Part shown: positions 17,427-27,500 of the stretch, one piece after another | Numbering within the stretch: the stretch's first letter is position 1 | How the letters are laid out: every line of letters begins with the position of its first letter | Assembly (NCBI RefSeq): GCF_014851765.1 | Contig: NZ_JACVAI010000001.1 | Span: forward strand, 248,001 to 312,000 | Direction of reading: 5' to 3' | Length of the DNA stretch: 64,000 bases | Origin: Pseudomonas sp. PDM04 | GTDB lineage: Bacteria; Pseudomonadota; Gammaproteobacteria; Pseudomonadales; Pseudomonadaceae | Notes under the pieces: model-generated | Database searches by the model: none | What the model was told of the DNA's origin: nothing | The model's input: the letters and a program-made list of their open reading frames with translations, nothing else | Position numbers and translations under genes: made by a program

Positions 17427-18970
17427 CAGGCAGTTCTCACATCCGACGCAGGCACATGGTCGAGGGCCAGCGTCGCGTTGGCAATTGACTCGAGTGATGA
17501 TCCGAAAGCTTCTTCGCTGGCCGCTATCAAACGTGTTTCAGGATTGCTGATGAGATCAATCTTGCCCATCAGATCATCCAGCAATCTGGCATTCGCCGCC
17601 TCGATGCCGCGGTTGCTCAATTCAACGCTGGCAGCCAGCGCCTTATGCACATCACTGCTGGCCACGACCGCCTCCACCAACGGCATCAACGTCAAGCGTA
17701 AATTGTCCGCGAAGACCTCGTTACTCTTAACACCGGAATCGCTGACGGCATTTAGTGCGCCCGTTACTTCCTGAGTTAAACGTTCCAATGTGGTTTCGTC
17801 ACTCACAACAGTGCGTAATTCTTCAAGCTTTTCGACAATTTTCGCGAATACCTGCTGGTTAGCTTTCATGTCCTCCATGAAATCCTCTCGTTGATCTTCC
17901 AACGCGTCCAGATAGCTTTTTTGAATTTGTTCCACTCGATCCATGACGTCACTGCCCTGTGACTTCATCGATTGCGCCAAGCGTTCTTGGCTTTCCACGA
18001 TAGAACTAACCGCGGCGACTGCCTGTCCGATCGTTTCAGTTTTGGTGTTCAAACTACGGATCGCAGTGCCCACCATCCGAGCGGCAGCCTTGACGTCCAA
18101 TGCCAATGTAGAGACCCCTTCGTTCAGGGTGTCGGTGGTTCCGGATAGCGTATCAATAGCGGGGTTAAGTTTTTGAGCGAACAGGTTATCCGGGAACAGA
18201 GTCTGATCGAGCCGCTCCTGTGCTTTTTTACCGAAGTCGAGTGCATGCGATTCCATGCGATCGAGTGTCTGAGAGCTGTTCTCAGAAAGCCCGTTGATGG
18301 TGGTCAGTAAATCCGTACTGGCGTCATTGGCTTGTTTAAGGATGCGTTCGAAAGCTTCATTGCTTTGACGGGTAGCGCTGGCGAAAAACGCATCCATAGC
18401 ATTGGTGCTGTGCTGAGAGATCGTGGTGATTTGCTCATGGACGCTCTGCACTGCTTCCTTGGAAGCAGCCATAACTTGATCCCTGAACACCTCCAGCTGC
18501 TGGCTGGCAGCGTCAAAAGCCATGGTCAGGTTTTCAGCCGACTGAACAGCACGCTCCTCAACGCTCCTGACCGCGTCGTTTGTATCAACTTTGAAGCCTG
18601 TATGTAGCACCCTGGCTAGCATGCCTATGGCTGTGCTCACCATCGCGGCGCCAAACCGAACGGCCATTCCATTGAGATTCTCACCAATGGAGTTAATGTC
18701 GAGCAGACAGATGATGATGCTGCCGACAGTGAATAAGAACCCGAGGTAGTACACCGAGTCCGCAAATTTTGCGAGGGTGAGCTGGACATTCCACTTCTCC
18801 CGTACGCGGTAACCTACAAACCAATAACAACACATCACGAGCAATGGAAGCATAAAGCCGAGCCAGAAAGGCTCGTTGAGTAGGAGGCTGGTTACGGCCA
18901 AAGTAGCCTTGAGTATTACCGCCGCAATGAAGTAGGTTTGCACCCGGCGCACGTGCTTGTTGAAGTCCAA
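17426..18970 (-). CDS. MotA/TolQ/ExbB-like channel protein with long coiled-coil tail (operon gene 3)
   Basis: A 514-residue protein with four hydrophobic helices (about 11-31, 35-54, 72-91, 104-124). The last two read YYLGFLFTVGSIIICLL and RFGAAMVSTAIGMLARVL, close to the LGLLGTVxG and TAxGLxxA signatures of the MotA/TolQ/ExbB proton-channel family. The remaining 380 residues are a long, cytoplasmic, coiled-coil-rich tail with MCP-like heptads. This layout resembles ZorA of the Zorya anti-phage system. It starts at TTG directly after the upstream TAA (TAATTG), so translation is coupled. A ZorA-like ion-driven stator is the best guess, but homology is weak by eye. Confidence 0.7.
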   Translation of the reverse strand: MDFNKHVRRVQTYFIAAVILKATLAVTSLLLNEPFWLGFMLPLLVMCCYWFVGYRVREKWNVQLTLAKFADSVYYLGFLFTVGSIIICLLDINSIGENLNGMAVRFGAAMVSTAIGMLARVLHTGFKVDTNDAVRSVEERAVQSAENLTMAFDAASQQLEVFRDQVMAASKEAVQSVHEQITTISQHSTNAMDAFFASATRQSNEAFERILKQANDASTDLLTTINGLSENSSQTLDRMESHALDFGKKAQERLDQTLFPDNLFAQKLNPAIDTLSGTTDTLNEGVSTLALDVKAAARMVGTAIRSLNTKTETIGQAVAAVSSIVESQERLAQSMKSQGSDVMDRVEQIQKSYLDALEDQREDFMEDMKANQQVFAKIVEKLEELRTVVSDETTLERLTQEVTGALNAVSDSGVKSNEVFADNLRLTLMPLVEAVVASSDVHKALAASVELSNRGIEAANARLLDDLMGKIDLISNPETRLIAASEEAFGSSLESIANATLALDHVPASDVRTA

Positions 18971-19783
18971 TTACAGCCCCTCCATTGCAGTAATTCCCTC
19001 AATCGAAGCCCCGTTGGCCTCGAAATATTGAGCCCAGAAATTGCCAAGCTCGTTGGTTTGTGGCGTTTTCTGCTCGTTAGCCAGCAAATTGATGGTCACG
19101 GTGGCTCCGTTTAAGCCTGGCGCTTGGGCGTTACGACCATAAGGAGACTTGGCGAACTCTGCATAATTGTGTCGTTTATTTTTGTACATTGAGAAATCAG
19201 GCATGTTGGCCAACATGTCCGAGTAGATAACAAGCTTGCGGTCACCTTTTACGTTGGCATGATCGAACCCGTTGATGCCTACCAGTTGGAGCATCTGAAA
19301 AATGGGTGACAGCTTGCTGTGTTCGTCGAGTGGGATATGGCGCACAACGGCATCGAGCGGCTTGGCGAACTTTTCATTGAAATCCCTATCAACAAACTTC
19401 TTGGTCGCTGTGAGTTGACTGCGATCGCCCCACTGACCAGGGTTGCAGCGTTCGAAGATAGGCTTTTCGTTTTGCTCAAATTTTTCCCCGAGCAAAAACA
19501 CAGAAAGCAGGTGCCCTTCAGGCACCTCGTTCAACACCATTGTCTTGAGCCGCTGGGACAAAGCAGCCTTTTGGGTGAAAGGGAACGGCGAGGTGTTATC
19601 AATTAACACGACATATTGGCCTTTAGGGCCGTTACTGGGGCAAAGGGTCTCCTTGTCCAGGGTTTCGTGGTTCATTTTGTAATAGCCAATCCCGCCGAGC
19701 ACCAAGGCGACTGCAACGCCAATCACACCGCCCCAAACCCATTTCCCGGTGTTACTTTCACGCTTGGCATAAACCGACATCAA
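18971..19783 (-). CDS. Membrane-anchored vWA-like protein (operon gene 2)
   Basis: A 270-residue protein with one TM helix (about 15-34), predicted to place the rest in the periplasm. Residues 56-190 look like a von Willebrand A fold: strand YVVLIDNTSPF with a MIDAS-like DxTxP in place of DxSxS (62-66), a helix, strand LLSVFLLGE, and LVIYSDML near 185-191, a typical second metal-site loop. A degenerate MIDAS suggests binding rather than integrin-like metal use. It is 8 bp from gene 1 and abuts gene 3. Family not recognised; function unknown. Confidence 0.65.
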   Translation of the reverse strand: MMSVYAKRESNTGKWVWGGVIGVAVALVLGGIGYYKMNHETLDKETLCPSNGPKGQYVVLIDNTSPFPFTQKAALSQRLKTMVLNEVPEGHLLSVFLLGEKFEQNEKPIFERCNPGQWGDRSQLTATKKFVDRDFNEKFAKPLDAVVRHIPLDEHSKLSPIFQMLQLVGINGFDHANVKGDRKLVIYSDMLANMPDFSMYKNKRHNYAEFAKSPYGRNAQAPGLNGATVTINLLANEQKTPQTNELGNFWAQYFEANGASIEGITAMEGL

Positions 19784-19791
19784 AAATCCCC

Positions 19792-21237
19792 TTATACCAA
19801 ATCCTGGAGCGGCTGAAGCTGGTTGTATTGCTGGTTGAACGAAGATTGGACTCTTGCCCGGATCGGCTCAACTTCAGCGACTAATTCACGCAGAAGCTGC
19901 TCCTGTGCATCCAGTCGCAACTCATCCTTCTGAACACTGAAATCCGGCATGTCCAGGGGGCCAAATGTCACTGGATGGTCGAAATAATCAGGTGGTTGAG
20001 CATCCGTAGGGCGCGCCATCATATTTTCGTTCTGGTAGTAGCGGGTTAGGCTCTGCAGCGTTTCATCGGCCATGAACAGCGTTTCGAATACCTGTTTTTT
20101 CACTATCGACTTCTGGTTCATATTGAACTTGAAAGCTTTGATCGCCTTTTCAGCTGCCTGCACGCCACTATCGATTTTCAACAGCACTTCTGCCTTCTCG
20201 ACTTCCAGCCTATCTCGCAAGCCTTCGATCAGTTCGATATAGCGGCGGTGAGCCTCAGCATATTGACTCCATACCCCCGCATACCCCGGATAGCGATCCG
20301 TGAAGTTGTAGCCCTCCCAAACGCCGACACAGCCAAACACAATCGTCCCGAAGAACAGAATCAATGACTCGAAATCCTGAATGGGAAATATGCCTGTGCG
20401 AAGGCTTTGCCAAACCAGAGGGAAGGCGTTTTGACTTCCGCCTTCATCCACGGTCAGCACATAACGGAAATAGGAGATCAACACCCCCAATCCAATCATG
20501 ACGGCTACTGCCAAAGCGAAAGAGACCCACCCCCAAAACTGGCGTGTTCCCCTGACGTGGTTCTTGTTTCTGAAACCAAGCCCTGCGAGAAAACACGCAA
20601 GTACGTTGAAAAACGACAACATGAAGGCCATCGTAAAACCGCTGAGCAAACCACCCTCCAGTCCTGAGCCGAAGAACGTGGCATTTAGCGCGCCTTCTAG
20701 GACGCAACAGCCAAGCACGACCATCAGCTTGAAAAATTGGCTACCACCAGTGGGGCATTTTGCAGGGATACTGGGCAGGCGGTTTTCGCTACGAAAATCG
20801 CTGAGGATCTGAAATTTTGTTTTTGTGTCAGCTGCGAAATCCTTCATACGCCCGTCTTCACGAGTAAGGTGATGATCGGACGTACGAACAAACTCGTTCC
20901 CTAACTCGATGGCGCGGTTCATATCCAGCGTAATGTCGATCGAGTCCAGGCGATTCTGAATTTGCTTAACACGCTGCTCGCCATACTTCACCGTTTGCTC
21001 TCGCATCCGGCCAAGCTCCGCACGGACGGCGTGCTCGGCAGAGGTTAATTGCGTATCGCCGCTCCTCGGGATGCCTTTCGCGCCGTGCTCTCTAGCGATT
21101 TTTTGAAGATCCAGCTTTTTCTTGAGCTTCTCAGGGTCAATCTTCGGGATGAGCGGTTCGCTATGCTCTGTTTCCTGGCTCGAAAAAAGGGAAGCAATAA
21201 AAGCAAAGAATCTTTTGAAAAAATGCATTGAAGACAT
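19792..21237 (-). CDS. Multi-pass coiled-coil membrane protein (operon gene 1)
   Basis: A 481-residue protein that opens the four-gene operon. Residues 35-150 are charged and helical, with coiled-coil character. Four hydrophobic segments follow (about 168-190, 196-222, 234-258, 288-307), then another long helical region to about 400 and a Gln-rich C-terminus. An N-terminal hydrophobic patch (FFAFIASLF) could be amphipathic. No known domain was recognised. The ATG at 21237 was taken; a second ATG three codons on is equally possible since neither has a clear Shine-Dalgarno sequence. It is probably the structural membrane partner of the channel-like protein. Confidence 0.65.
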   Translation of the reverse strand: MSSMHFFKRFFAFIASLFSSQETEHSEPLIPKIDPEKLKKKLDLQKIAREHGAKGIPRSGDTQLTSAEHAVRAELGRMREQTVKYGEQRVKQIQNRLDSIDITLDMNRAIELGNEFVRTSDHHLTREDGRMKDFAADTKTKFQILSDFRSENRLPSIPAKCPTGGSQFFKLMVVLGCCVLEGALNATFFGSGLEGGLLSGFTMAFMLSFFNVLACFLAGLGFRNKNHVRGTRQFWGWVSFALAVAVMIGLGVLISYFRYVLTVDEGGSQNAFPLVWQSLRTGIFPIQDFESLILFFGTIVFGCVGVWEGYNFTDRYPGYAGVWSQYAEAHRRYIELIEGLRDRLEVEKAEVLLKIDSGVQAAEKAIKAFKFNMNQKSIVKKQVFETLFMADETLQSLTRYYQNENMMARPTDAQPPDYFDHPVTFGPLDMPDFSVQKDELRLDAQEQLLRELVAEVEPIRARVQSSFNQQYNQLQPLQDLV

Positions 21238-21965
21238 CCATGCGCTTTGTTAATCAATGGCTTATGACATTCATATGCGCTAGCGTGCTACGCAGCATAA
21301 ATTGCCGTTTTTATCGTTCTGGAGGGTGGGTTCAGGAGGAATCGTCGTCCGTAACGTACAGCCGTATCAAATAGCCATCAAGGTGGCGAAATGATGACTG
21401 CACCACTGCTCCATAGCAAGCAGGGATGAGTAGTTTGCGGACTGACGGGCGGGCTAATAGGCGGCTGCTAGTCAAAGCAAGAATTTTTACTCGGCTGGAG
21501 GCCCAACTAGGTTGGATCATCCGCGCAGTACTAGAAGGGTCCGAACTATTCGCCAAGCAGCCTCAACTTGTAGGCCGCTGCCACGCCTTTGAAGCTAGAT
21601 TGTTCATGGTGGACTACGACCTACGCAGTCTAGTCCCCTGACGGCTATACGATCCCAGTGCCGCCCAAGCCTAACTTCCGGGTATGCAGGATGACCCGAG
21701 CGACCTGAGATAAACAAGCTGATGATTGACCTGTATGTAGTTCTCAATCAGCAAGAAAATAGCCTTAAACACTCAAAAACGTTAGGACCTGAAGAGAAAG
21801 ACCAAACAGCATTGGTAGAGAGAACACGCGTGAGCGCCAAAGCCTGCGCCCGCCCCACGCGGAAGCCGTGAGGATTCCACCCAGAACCGGTGGTTTTGTG
21901 GGGGTAAAAACGGCAAAAAATAAAAAGGGGTCGCGAGATAAAATCTCGCAACCCCTTGAATTATA
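21238..21965. other. Non-coding right border of the island, upstream of the four-gene operon
   Basis: About 730 bp between the operon start and tRNA-Pro. Frames at 21332-21556, 21426-21641 and 21748-21951 are short and have no Shine-Dalgarno sequence or recognisable protein, so I do not call genes. The promoter of the minus-strand operon should lie at about 21240-21350, which is AT-rich. The second 17-bp repeat is at 21894-21910. No integrase or its remnant was recognised. Confidence 0.6.
21894..21910 (+). repeat. Right copy of the 17-bp direct repeat bracketing the island
   Basis: TTTTGTGGGGGTAAAAA, identical to 9886-9902 and in the same orientation, 56 bp from the 3' end of tRNA-Pro. It is placed where integrase arm sites or an attachment remnant would be expected for an element using this tRNA gene. 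Confidence 0.55.
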
Positions 21966-22042
21966 TGGTCGGGACGGAGTGATTCGAACACTCGACCCCT
22001 AGCACCCCATGCTAGTGCGCTACCGGACTGCGCTACGCCCCG
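21966..22042 (-). tRNA. tRNA-Pro (anticodon GGG)
   Basis: A 77-nt cloverleaf including the encoded CCA. The acceptor stem CGGGGCG pairs with CGTCCCG; the anticodon stem CTAGC/GCTAG encloses the loop ATGGGGT, giving anticodon GGG; the T arm contains TTCGAAT. Its 3' end faces the island, so it is the likely integration target. Confidence 0.97.
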
Positions 22043-22131
22043 ACTAGGCGTGAAACTTGTTCTTCACCTCGAAGAACGCTCAAGAATATATCGCAAGCGG
22101 TTGAAAACTGGAAGTATTCAAACGAATGATT

Positions 22132-22488
22132 TTATTTCTTGAGGACAACCAGCACATCTTCCAGCTCGGCAATCATCTGCCGAATCATCTGCTTGTACTG
22201 GGTGGTGTCATCTTTGGCCTCATCACCGGACAAACGCAAGCGCGCACCGCCGATGGTGAAACCCTGATCATAAAGAAGCGCGCGGATCTGCCGGATCATC
22301 AGCACGTCCTGTCGCTGATAATACCGGCGGTTTCCGCGTCGCTTGACGGGGTTGAGTTGAGGAAACTCCTGCTCCCAATAGCGCAGCACGTGCGGTTTTA
22401 CCGCACACAGCTCGCTGACTTCACCAATGGTGAAGTAGCGTTTGCCTGGGATGACGGGTAGCTCGTCGTTATGACTTGGTTCCAGCAT
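22132..22488 (-). CDS. MerR family transcriptional regulator
   Basis: A 118-residue MerR-type DNA-binding protein of the group always found after ihfA in Pseudomonas. The winged helix-turn-helix is at residues about 18-70 ([33 protein letters not shown]) and is followed by a dimerisation helix. It lacks an effector domain and has no metal-binding cysteines at its end. The ATG at 22488 gives [11 protein letters not shown]; one three codons earlier (22497) is in frame. It overlaps the end of ihfA by about 20 bp, so it is co-expressed with the translation block. Target genes are not known. Confidence 0.85.
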   Translation of the reverse strand: MLEPSHNDELPVIPGKRYFTIGEVSELCAVKPHVLRYWEQEFPQLNPVKRRGNRRYYQRQDVLMIRQIRALLYDQGFTIGGARLRLSGDEAKDDTTQYKQMIRQMIAELEDVLVVLKK

Positions 22489-22771
22489 AAGCCTCAACTC
22501 GGGCCTTCAACTTCTGCCCTGGACGAAAGGTGACCACACGGCGAGCCGTGATCGGGATTTCTTCACCCGTTTTCGGATTGCGGCCAGGCCGCTGGCGTTT
22601 GTCCCGAAGGTCGAAATTGCCGAAACCGGACAATTTGACCTGCTCGTTGTCTTCAAGAGCGTGCCTGATTTCCTCGAAAAACAGTTCGACCAATTCCTTG
22701 GCTTCCCGCTTATTCAGGCCCAGCTCTTCATACAGACGTTCCGCCATCTCAGCTTTCGTCAAAGCCCCCAT
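22469..22771 (-). CDS. ihfA: Integration host factor subunit alpha
   Basis: A 100-residue DNA-bending protein of the HU/IHF family. The beta-arm signature [20 protein letters not shown] (about 49-68) with the intercalating proline region is present, and length is exactly that of the family. With IhfB it bends DNA at specific sites in replication, recombination and sigma-54 transcription. It lies 3 bp after pheT on the same strand, the usual arrangement, so it is co-transcribed with pheST. Confidence 0.97.
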   Translation of the reverse strand: MGALTKAEMAERLYEELGLNKREAKELVELFFEEIRHALEDNEQVKLSGFGNFDLRDKRQRPGRNPKTGEEIPITARRVVTFRPGQKLKARVEAYAGTKS

Positions 22772-22774
22772 ACG

Positions 22775-25156
22775 TCACTTCCTTAACGTGGCGTTCAACC
22801 TTTGTTCGAGCGAGGTGAGGATGTTTTGCGTCGTGGTATTCACCTCATCGTCATTAAGAGTGCGCGATGGATGCTGCCAGGTCAAGCCAACTGCAAGGCT
22901 TTTTCTATGCGGATCAATACCTTTACCCTGATACACGTCAAATAGCCTGAGGTCTGTCAGCCATTCACCTGCATTTTCACGGATTACGTCGAGCACGGCA
23001 TTGGCCGCGACGCCGACATCAGCGAGCAGCGCCAGGTCACGACGCACTTCAGGAAAGCGCGACAACTCCTGGAATTTCGGCATTTTCCCCAACGCCACTT
23101 CTGCCAGCACCAGCTCAAAGACGAAGACCGGACGATCAAGGCCCAGGGCCTTGGACAATTCAGGGTGAATCGCGCCGACAAAACCGACCAGACGCCCCTC
23201 ACGCTCAATGCGTGCGGTCTGGCCTGGATGCAATGCAGGGTGCTTGCCCGGCACGAAAGAGAACGAATCCAGTGCCCCGGCGAAACCCAGCACGGCTTCC
23301 ACATCGGCTTTGACGTCGAAGAAATCCACGACATCGCGACCTTGTGCCCAGCCTTCCGGCAAACGGCTACCGCACACCACACCCGCCAGCATCGGCTCCT
23401 GTTTCAGACCGTCCAGTTGCCCGACAAAACGCAGGCCACTTTCGAACAGACGGACACGGTCCTGTTGACGGTTCAGGTTGTGCTGAAGCGCCTTGACCAG
23501 ACCCGGCCACAGGGACGAACGCATCGCCGCCATGTCGTTGGAAATCGGATTGGCCAGCAACAGCGGCTCGACACCCGGATTAAACAACTCGAATTGTTTC
23601 GGATCGATGAAGCTGTAGGTGATCGCCTCCTGATAACCACGGGCCACCAGCAGGCGACGCAGCTCAGGCAGGTCGCTGCGCGCTTCGGCCTTGGCTTGCG
23701 GCGCCAGGCGGGCTTGCGGGTAACGCACCGGCAGACGGTTATAACCGTACAGGCGCGCCAGCTCTTCGATCAGGTCAACCTCAAGGCTGATGTCGAAGCG
23801 ATGGCTCGGCACTTCCACGCGCCACTGCCCTGCCCCTTCGGCGGTGATGGTCAGGCCCAGGCCGCTGAGCAGGCTCTCGACCTCGGCCGAGTCCATTTCC
23901 ATGCCCAGCATCTGGCTGATGCGTTGGGCGCGCAGGGTCACCGGCGCGATCGACGGCAGGTGCTGCTCGCTGACGGTTTCGATGATCGGACCCGCTTCGC
24001 CGCCAGTGATGTCCAGCAGCAGACCCGTGGCGCGCTCCATGGCTTCACGGGCCAGCTTCCAGTCCACGCCGCGCTCGTAACGGTGCGAGGCATCGGTGTG
24101 CAGGCCATAGGAGCGGGCCTTGCCGGCAACGGCAATCTGATCGAAAAATGCGCTTTCGAGGAAAATGTCGCGGGTGGTCGCGGTGTTGACGCCGCTGTGC
24201 TCGCCCCCCATGACGCCGGCGATGGCCAGGGCCCGGGTGTGGTCGGCAATCACCAGCGTATCGCTACGCAGGCTGACTTCCTGGCCGTCGAGCAGTACCA
24301 GCTTCTCGCCTTCTTCAGCCATGCGAACGCGGATGCCGCCGTTGATTTCGGCAAGATCGAACGCGTGCAGGGGTTGTCCCAGTTCGATCATCACGTAGTT
24401 GGTGATGTCGACGGCAGCGTCGATGCTGCGCACGTCGGCGCGACGCAGACGCTCCACCATCCACAGCGGCGTAGGCCTGGACAGGTCGACATTGCGGATC
24501 ACGCGCCCCAGGTAACGCGGGCACGCAGCGGGTGCGAGCACGTCAACCGGACGCACTTCGTCGTGCGCGGCAGGCACGCTGGCAACGACCGGACGGGTGA
24601 CCTTGGCGGCATACAGCGCGCCGACTTCACGGGCCAGACCCGCCAGGGACAGGCAGTCGCCGCGGTTCGGGGTCAGGTCGACCTCGATGCTGGCGTCGTC
24701 CAGGTTCAGGTATTCACGAATGTCCTGGCCCACCGGTGCATCGACCGGCAGTTCCATCAGGCCATCGTTGCCCTCACCGACCTGCAGCTCGGCCTGGGAA
24801 CACAGCATGCCGTTGGACTCGACGCCCCGCAGCTTGGCTTTCTTGATCTTGAAGTCACCTGGCAGTTCGGCACCGATCATGGCGAACGGGATTTTCAGGC
24901 CCGGACGCACGTTCGGCGCACCGCATACGACCTGGAAGGTTTCCGAGCCATTGCTGACCTGGCACACACGCAACTTGTCCGCGTCCGGGTGTTGCTCGGT
25001 GCTCAGCACCTCGCCCACTACCACGCCACTGAATTCACCGGCGGCCGGCGTAACGCTATCGACCTCAAGACCGGCCATCGACAGACGAGCAACCAGCTCG
25101 TCGCGACTTACCTGCGGGCTGACCCAGCCGCGCAGCCATTGTTCACTGAATTTCAT
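22775..25156 (-). CDS. pheT: Phenylalanine-tRNA ligase beta subunit
   Basis: A 793-residue beta chain of the cytosolic alpha2-beta2 synthetase that charges tRNA-Phe. Visible parts in order: an N-terminal tRNA-binding OB fold (about 40-150, containing GEVLSTEQHPDADKLRVCQV), the B3/B4 editing domain, B5, the catalytic-like core, and the C-terminal anticodon-binding FDX-ACB domain (RFPEVRRDLALL ... DVYQGKGI, about 700-793). Length is normal. The start is 26 bp after pheS and the end is 3 bp before ihfA. Confidence 0.97.
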   Translation of the reverse strand: MKFSEQWLRGWVSPQVSRDELVARLSMAGLEVDSVTPAAGEFSGVVVGEVLSTEQHPDADKLRVCQVSNGSETFQVVCGAPNVRPGLKIPFAMIGAELPGDFKIKKAKLRGVESNGMLCSQAELQVGEGNDGLMELPVDAPVGQDIREYLNLDDASIEVDLTPNRGDCLSLAGLAREVGALYAAKVTRPVVASVPAAHDEVRPVDVLAPAACPRYLGRVIRNVDLSRPTPLWMVERLRRADVRSIDAAVDITNYVMIELGQPLHAFDLAEINGGIRVRMAEEGEKLVLLDGQEVSLRSDTLVIADHTRALAIAGVMGGEHSGVNTATTRDIFLESAFFDQIAVAGKARSYGLHTDASHRYERGVDWKLAREAMERATGLLLDITGGEAGPIIETVSEQHLPSIAPVTLRAQRISQMLGMEMDSAEVESLLSGLGLTITAEGAGQWRVEVPSHRFDISLEVDLIEELARLYGYNRLPVRYPQARLAPQAKAEARSDLPELRRLLVARGYQEAITYSFIDPKQFELFNPGVEPLLLANPISNDMAAMRSSLWPGLVKALQHNLNRQQDRVRLFESGLRFVGQLDGLKQEPMLAGVVCGSRLPEGWAQGRDVVDFFDVKADVEAVLGFAGALDSFSFVPGKHPALHPGQTARIEREGRLVGFVGAIHPELSKALGLDRPVFVFELVLAEVALGKMPKFQELSRFPEVRRDLALLADVGVAANAVLDVIRENAGEWLTDLRLFDVYQGKGIDPHRKSLAVGLTWQHPSRTLNDDEVNTTTQNILTSLEQRLNATLRK

Positions 25157-25182
25157 CCTGCTCTCCTAAGAATTCGTTACGA

Positions 25183-26254
<1,072 letters not shown>

Positions 26255-26308
26255 TGACGTTTAACACCTGGCCCCACAGAGGTGAGGCCGGGTGACTGTC
26301 GGGGGTAC

Positions 26309-26665
26309 TTAAGCCAAGGTGGCTTTAGCTTTCTCGACAATCGCAGCAAACGCCGCTTTTTCGTTCACTGCCAGATCAGCCAGAACCTTACGGTCGATCT
26401 CGATGGACGCTTTTTTCAGGCCGGCGATGAAACGGCTGTAGGACAGACCGTTGATACGAGCACCAGCGTTGATACGAGCGATCCACAGAGCGCGGAACTG
26501 ACGTTTTTTCTGACGACGGTCACGGTAGGCGTATTGGCCTGCCTTGATTACCGCTTGCTTGGCAACACGGAATACGCGGGAACGAGCGCCGTAGTAGCCT
26601 TTAGCAAGTTTCAGAATTTTTTTGTGACGTTTACGGGCAATGACGCCACGCTTTACACGAGCCAT
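26309..26665 (-). CDS. rplT: 50S ribosomal protein L20
   Basis: A 118-residue basic protein of the large subunit, needed early in 50S assembly. It starts [20 protein letters not shown] and ends with the globular part [20 protein letters not shown], exactly as in the family. It follows rpmI by 28 bp in the conserved infC-rpmI-rplT cluster, where in other proteobacteria L20 represses the operon by binding its mRNA. Confidence 0.98.
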   Translation of the reverse strand: MARVKRGVIARKRHKKILKLAKGYYGARSRVFRVAKQAVIKAGQYAYRDRRQKKRQFRALWIARINAGARINGLSYSRFIAGLKKASIEIDRKVLADLAVNEKAAFAAIVEKAKATLA

Positions 26666-26693
26666 GAGTTACTTCCTCTATTCTTGACTAAAA

Positions 26694-26888
26694 TTAACGA
26701 AGGCGCAGCATGCGCTCGACTTTTGCCACGTCAGACGGATGCAGCAAGCTGCTACCGCGCAGTTGACGCTTACGCTTGGTCGACATTTTGGTCAGGATGT
26801 GGCTCTTGAAAGCGTGCTTGTGCTTGATACCGTTAGCAGTTTTCAGAAACCGCTTAGCAGCACCACTTTTGGTTTTCATTTTTGGCAT
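26694..26888 (-). CDS. rpmI: 50S ribosomal protein L35
   Basis: A 64-residue, strongly basic protein ([20 protein letters not shown] at its start, KRKRQLRG near residue 40), the standard length for L35. It lies between infC and rplT, 60 bp after infC. Confidence 0.98.
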   Translation of the reverse strand: MPKMKTKSGAAKRFLKTANGIKHKHAFKSHILTKMSTKRKRQLRGSSLLHPSDVAKVERMLRLR

Positions 26889-26948
26889 GTTCGGATACTC
26901 CGCATTCAGTTGATAAACATAATCAGAAGGCCTGCCGTGCCCTGTTGA

Positions 26949-27500
26949 TTACTTCTTCTTTTTCGGGGCGATGACCATGATCAGCTGGCGTCCTTCCATC
27001 TTAGGATGCTGTTCGACCGAACCGTATTCGAGCAGGTCAGCTTCAACCCGCTTGAGCAGTTCCATCCCCAGCTCCTGGTGGGCCATCTCACGGCCGCGGA
27101 ATCGCAAGGATACCTTGGCCCTGTCCCCGTCACTCAGGAAACGTACCAGGTTGCGCAGTTTTACCTGGTAATCCCCTTCCTCCGTCCCTGGACGAAACTT
27201 GATTTCTTTAACCTGAATCTGCTTCTGGTTTTTCTTGGCCGCGGCAATCTGCTTCTTCTTCTCGAAGATCGATTTGCCGTAGTCCATCAGTTTGCAAACA
27301 GGGGGTACTGCATCGGCGGAAATCTCCACCAGATCCAGCTTGGCCTCTTCAGCCTTAAGAAGCGCGTCTTCAATTGACACAATCCCAAGCTGTTCACCTT
27401 CAGCTCCAATTAACCGAACCTCGCGTGCCGAGATATTCTCGTTGATCGGGGCCTTCGGTGCAGCTCGTTTATCTTGTCTCATTTCACGCTTAATAATAAT
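26949..27500 (-). CDS. infC: Translation initiation factor IF-3, AUU start
   Basis: A 183-residue factor that binds the 30S subunit, prevents premature subunit joining and checks the start codon. Conserved segments: [14 protein letters not shown], the central linker [13 protein letters not shown] (about 105-117) and a C-terminal domain ending APKKKK. Upstream of the first in-frame ATG (27482) are six well-matched codons starting ATT-ATT-ATT-AAG, with GGAG just before. Start at one of these ATT codons (27500, 27497 or 27494) is expected, as in other bacteria where the rare AUU start lets IF-3 repress itself. The first ATT overlaps the thrS stop by 1 nt. Confidence 0.93.
   Translation of the reverse strand: MIIKREMRQDKRAAPKAPINENISAREVRLIGAEGEQLGIVSIEDALLKAEEAKLDLVEISADAVPPVCKLMDYGKSIFEKKKQIAAAKKNQKQIQVKEIKFRPGTEEGDYQVKLRNLVRFLSDGDRAKVSLRFRGREMAHQELGMELLKRVEADLLEYGSVEQHPKMEGRQLIMVIAPKKKK

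Larger units (their letters stand above)
9886..21910. mobile_element. Genomic island at tRNA-Pro(GGG) carrying defence genes
   Basis: Between the small gene ending at 9430 and tRNA-Pro, base composition drops and codon use differs from both flanks. The block holds two operons only: Shango-type sngABC on plus and a four-gene membrane operon on minus. It ends against the 3' end of a tRNA gene, a standard integration target, and is bracketed by a 17-bp direct repeat. No integrase, transposase or conjugation gene is present, so it is either a degenerate island or a hotspot filled by homologous exchange. Exact borders are uncertain by a few hundred bases. Confidence 0.65.

Noticed and set aside
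16377..21237. Calling the minus-strand operon a classical Zorya system
   Set aside because: There is no OmpA-type ZorB, no ZorC/ZorD/ZorE-like gene, and two other proteins are present; only a loose likeness of the channel gene to ZorA remains.
21426..21641. 71-codon frame near tRNA-Pro, possible integrase remnant
   Set aside because: No tyrosine-recombinase residues (R..HxxR..Y) were found and no start signal.
21748..21951. 67-codon minus-strand frame beside tRNA-Pro
   Set aside because: Covers the 17-bp repeat and AT-rich sequence; composition not convincing.
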